From Bacillota bacterium (GTDB taxonomy: Bacteria > Bacillota > Clostridia > Peptostreptococcales > Anaerovoracaceae), in assembly GCA_016281165.1 (NCBI GenBank), contig JAEEIC010000211.1, positions 1 through 8,133 on the forward strand: 8,133 nucleotides of DNA, given 5' to 3'. The notes under the pieces are model-generated. The model was given only the letters and a program-made list of their open reading frames with translations, was not told where the DNA came from and did not search any database. Shown here one piece after another: positions 6,144 to 8,133 of the stretch (position 1 is the first letter of the stretch; every line of letters starts with the position of its first letter). The translations under genes were made by a program, and so were the position numbers.

Positions 6144-7784
6144 ATGCAGGTGCTGAAGAACAGTCTCTTCATAAGAATGATCGCCGCCGCGTGGGGATTT
6201 TTGTCCCGCTCCTATGAGAGCAGCCTGACAGGCAGGCTCTTTAAGGGGCTCGCGCGGGCCTGGGAGAGCTCCCGCCTCAAAGCAGGGTGGGAGGGGTTCT
6301 GCCTGCGCGAAGATCCCGCCGAATACTCCCTTTACGGGCGCTTCCTGCGCTTTCTCGAGGCCGTCCTGCTGAGCGTCGGCAGGGTCGTGAGGCAAAGCTT
6401 CTTTTACAAAGTCCTCATGGCTCTTAAGGGATGGTATTTCAGGATCAGCGGGGGCAGCAGGCTGCTCTCGGCCGTGAACCGCCTGAGCCTCAGGCGCTGG
6501 ATGTTCCTCGTCTTCGCCGCCTATCTTCCCGTGGAATACGTCTTAAGAGACGTCCTCAAGCTCGGCCTCGCCTCCTACTGGGAGGAGCTCTTCATCCTGA
6601 TCGCCGCGGCGCTGGTCATCTGGCGCAGCTTCTTTGAGGAGCACAGGGGAACGCTCTCGAGAGCCTCCTCCGTCGAGGCCGCCATGATACTGTTCATGCT
6701 GGTCGGCCTGCTGCTGATGCTGCTCAACAGGCCTTATCCCTACATCGCCGTCGCGGGCTACAGGGCGCAGGTCGAATACATGATCTGGTTCATGCTCATC
6801 TTAAGGCTGATCGACAGCCGCGGGGACGCCCGCTTCATCATCCTCGCCTACATGGGCGTGGCGCTCTTGATGAGCTTCCACGGCATCTACCAGTTCATCG
6901 TCAAGGTGCCCATCCCCGACAGCTGGGTGAGCTCCACCGAGGCCGCCGTGAGGACCCGCGTGTTTTCCATCTGCGGCAGCCCCAACATCTTCGGCTGCAT
7001 ACTGATGTTCGCGGCGCCGATCGCGGCGTCGATGATATACTGGTGCGAGAAGCCTCTGCACAAGTTCTTCTTCCTCTGCGTGACCGGGACCATCTGCCTC
7101 TGCGATCTCTTCACCTTCTGCAAGGGCTCCTGGCTGGCCCTGGTCTTCGTGGTGCTGATCTTCGCCATGTTCCTCGACAAGAGGCTCATCGCCCTCATGG
7201 GCATGGGCGTGGCGGCGCTGCTGGTGGTCTTCCCCTCCATAACCAACCGCATCGCCTACCTCTTCACCAGCGAGTACGCGGAGCGTTCCTCGGTGGCGGG
7301 CAGATCGATGCGCTGGAGGACGGGCCTTAATCTTCTCCGCTTCAACAACAAGTGGCTGGGCTTCGGCCTCGGGCGCTTCGGCGGGGCGGTGGCCATGAAC
7401 AACCAGGTCATCGACAAGACCGAGAACTTCACTTACTTTTACATGGATAATTATTATATGAAGACTTATGTGGAGATGGGCATCATCGGGATAAGCTTCT
7501 TCATTCTGCTGCTGCTCGTGATGGTCATTGCGGGACTGCGGGCCGCCGGGCGCTGCGGCAGGGACGGGGTCTTAAAGGACGCCGATCCGCTCCTGAGGAA
7601 CGTCAAAAACGACAGGGCCATCGCCGCGGGGGTCTTCTCGGGGCTCTGCGGGGTGCTGATACACTGCTACTACGAGAACATATTCGAGGAGCCCTACATG
7701 ATGGCCTATTTCTGGGGCCTCACCGCGGCTCTGCTGTACCTGGGCTTCTACGCCGGGCGCGAAGAGCGGGAGGATATCGGCTGA
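6144..7784 (+). CDS. O-antigen ligase / Wzy-like polytopic membrane protein, 546 aa
   Basis: Probable polymerase or ligase acting on lipid-linked polysaccharide at the outer face of the membrane (Wzy_C / O-antigen ligase superfamily). Residues 1-118 form a basic, amphipathic N-terminal region with a degenerate repeat (see findings). From residue 119 on there are roughly ten to twelve hydrophobic segments, beginning with WMFLVFAAYLPVEYVL. Family marks are SICGSPNIFGCILMF, the large loop with an Arg-rich stretch (RSMRWRTGLNLL), a Gly-x-Gly pattern (LGFGLGRFGG) and MDNYYMKTYVEMGIIG before the last helices, which together resemble the ligase/polymerase active loop. The family is usually about 400-450 aa, so the extra length is the N-terminal extension. 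The start is 3 nt after the DUF4330-like stop and lacks a good Shine-Dalgarno; Met12 is another possible start. It is the last gene of the operon. Polymerase versus ligase cannot be decided from the sequence. Confidence 0.88.
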   Translation: MQVLKNSLFIRMIAAAWGFLSRSYESSLTGRLFKGLARAWESSRLKAGWEGFCLREDPAEYSLYGRFLRFLEAVLLSVGRVVRQSFFYKVLMALKGWYFRISGGSRLLSAVNRLSLRRWMFLVFAAYLPVEYVLRDVLKLGLASYWEELFILIAAALVIWRSFFEEHRGTLSRASSVEAAMILFMLVGLLLMLLNRPYPYIAVAGYRAQVEYMIWFMLILRLIDSRGDARFIILAYMGVALLMSFHGIYQFIVKVPIPDSWVSSTEAAVRTRVFSICGSPNIFGCILMFAAPIAASMIYWCEKPLHKFFFLCVTGTICLCDLFTFCKGSWLALVFVVLIFAMFLDKRLIALMGMGVAALLVVFPSITNRIAYLFTSEYAERSSVAGRSMRWRTGLNLLRFNNKWLGFGLGRFGGAVAMNNQVIDKTENFTYFYMDNYYMKTYVEMGIIGISFFILLLLVMVIAGLRAAGRCGRDGVLKDADPLLRNVKNDRAIAAGVFSGLCGVLIHCYYENIFEEPYMMAYFWGLTAALLYLGFYAGREEREDIG

Positions 7785-8133
7785 ACCCGCGCGGTCTTCC
7801 GCCGGCGCCTTATCGCGAGGGTCTTCGGGGCTTGTAAGCAGGATGTGCTTCGCCGGCATACGCGTGCCTTCAGGGACACGCTCGCGCTCAGCGCGGGTAC
7901 CCCGAGCGGACACTAAGCTCTGTCTTCGCCTTCGGCTCGCCAGTCGCTAAGTGCCGCGACCCGCGATGGTCCCTTCAGGCAGCGTATGCAGGCTCAGACG
8001 ACCGGGGCTAAGACGGACCGACCCGCCTTGCCCTTGCTTCGCTCGAAGATACCGTGCTTACAGACGCCCCTGCGACATGCGCTCTTCGACACCGGTCGGG
8101 GAGCCGCGCAAGGTCATATGGGCCGGGACCGCA
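7785..8133. other. 349-nt right-end stretch without a recognisable protein gene
   Basis: Outside the candidate RNA, 7785-7826 holds a small stem (GCGG 7791-7794 with CCGC 7799-7802) but no T-tract, so no canonical terminator for the plus-strand operon is visible. The 63 bases from 8071 to the edge are GC-rich; an ATG at 8118 on the plus strand starts a frame that leaves the window after five codons and has only a weak AAGG upstream, so it is not called. Confidence 0.6.
7827..8070 (-). ncRNA. Candidate structured non-coding RNA, family not recognised
   Basis: No convincing protein gene lies here, but complementary segments nest in order. Outer helix: 7827-7831 with 8066-8070 (GGGGC/GCCCC) and 7833-7840 with 8055-8062 (TGTAAGCA/TGCTTACA). 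Inner helix: 7856-7863 with 7982-7989 (GCATACGC/GCGTATGC), 7865-7868 with 7978-7981, a 4-nt symmetric element, then 7873-7877 with 7969-7973 (GGGAC/GTCCC). Apical stems include 7911-7914 with 7950-7953 plus neighbours, and a choice of 7879-7884 with 7903-7908. The minus strand is preferred because the 4-nt element then reads UGAA opposite UGAA (tandem G-A pairs flanked by U-A pairs), and loops become purine-rich (GAAG, GCGAAG, GCAAGG). RNase P RNA, tmRNA, SRP, 6S and T-box signatures are absent. True ends, promoter and terminator are not visible, and the RNA may extend past 8070. A DNA-level inverted-repeat structure is the alternative. Confidence 0.4.

Noticed and set aside
7791..7830. Intrinsic terminator after the ligase-like gene
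   Set aside because: The stem GCGG/CCGC is only 4 bp and no T-run follows.
8058..8132. Open minus-strand frame entering from the right edge and stopping at 8058
   Set aside because: Only 24 codons are visible, there is no recognisable motif, and it overlaps the 3' arm of the outer helix. It could be the end of a convergent gene, but this cannot be supported.
7785..8133. tmRNA (ssrA) on the minus strand, because short stretches such as GCATGTCGCAGGGGC and CTGGCGAGC resemble tmRNA segments
   Set aside because: No tRNA-like T arm (GGTTCRA), no CCA-type 3' end and no plausible tag reading frame. The long-range helices do not follow the tmRNA order.
7785..8133. RNase P RNA, suggested by GTGCTTACAGAC near 8055 and end-to-end pairing
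   Set aside because: The near-universal GAGGAAAGTCC (P4) and ACAGAACCCGGCTTA segments are missing on both strands.
8117..8133. T-box antiterminator motif at the right edge (GGGCCGGGACCGCA)
   Set aside because: It departs from the conserved T-box GGTGGNACCGCG at several positions, and no specifier stem or terminator can be seen before the window ends.

Overview
The window looks like chromosomal DNA of a GC-rich (roughly 60% by eye) Gram-positive anaerobe of the Clostridia type. The reasons are the style of the AroC and AroA sequences, a CsaB-type pyruvyltransferase, a DUF4330-like protein and an O-antigen-ligase-like protein with a long N-terminal extension, a set I associate with clostridial cell-wall polysaccharide loci. 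No close relative could be checked, so the taxonomy is an inference. Codon choice (ATA for Ile, AGG for Arg) looks uniform across the plus-strand genes, with no obvious sign of recent transfer.

Left part (1-1540, minus strand): two shikimate-pathway genes, aroA (EPSP synthase, complete) followed by aroC (chorismate synthase, cut by the left edge). Their ends overlap by 11 nt, so they are co-transcribed leftwards. They catalyse the last two steps to chorismate. AroA has Ala where the glyphosate-sensitive enzymes have Gly, and its mRNA may be leaderless.

Middle (1541-1737): a 197-nt divergent intergenic region. It holds a TATAAT box just upstream of aroA on the minus strand, an extended -10 promoter for the plus strand, a GC-rich 5'-UTR hairpin and a Shine-Dalgarno site.

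Plus-strand operon (1738-7784): five tightly packed genes with junctions of +1, -1, -4 and +3 nt. They encode a small membrane-anchored or exported protein of unknown function, a glycosyltransferase fused to a CsaB-type polysaccharide pyruvyltransferase, a second glycosyltransferase (TuaH-like), a single-pass DUF4330-like protein and a polytopic O-antigen ligase/polymerase-like protein. The likely joint role is making, pyruvylating and polymerising or transferring a secondary cell-wall polysaccharide, the polymer that anchors S-layer proteins with SLH domains in Gram-positive bacteria. The two proteins without a known function are candidate accessory parts of that machinery.

Right end (7785-8133): no convincing protein gene. 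It contains strong nested long-range complementarity, including a 21-pair helix interrupted only by a tandem G-A motif when read on the minus strand. This looks like a structured non-coding RNA of about 250 nt or more. I could not match it to RNase P RNA, tmRNA, SRP RNA, 6S RNA or a T-box. It is the least explained part of the window.
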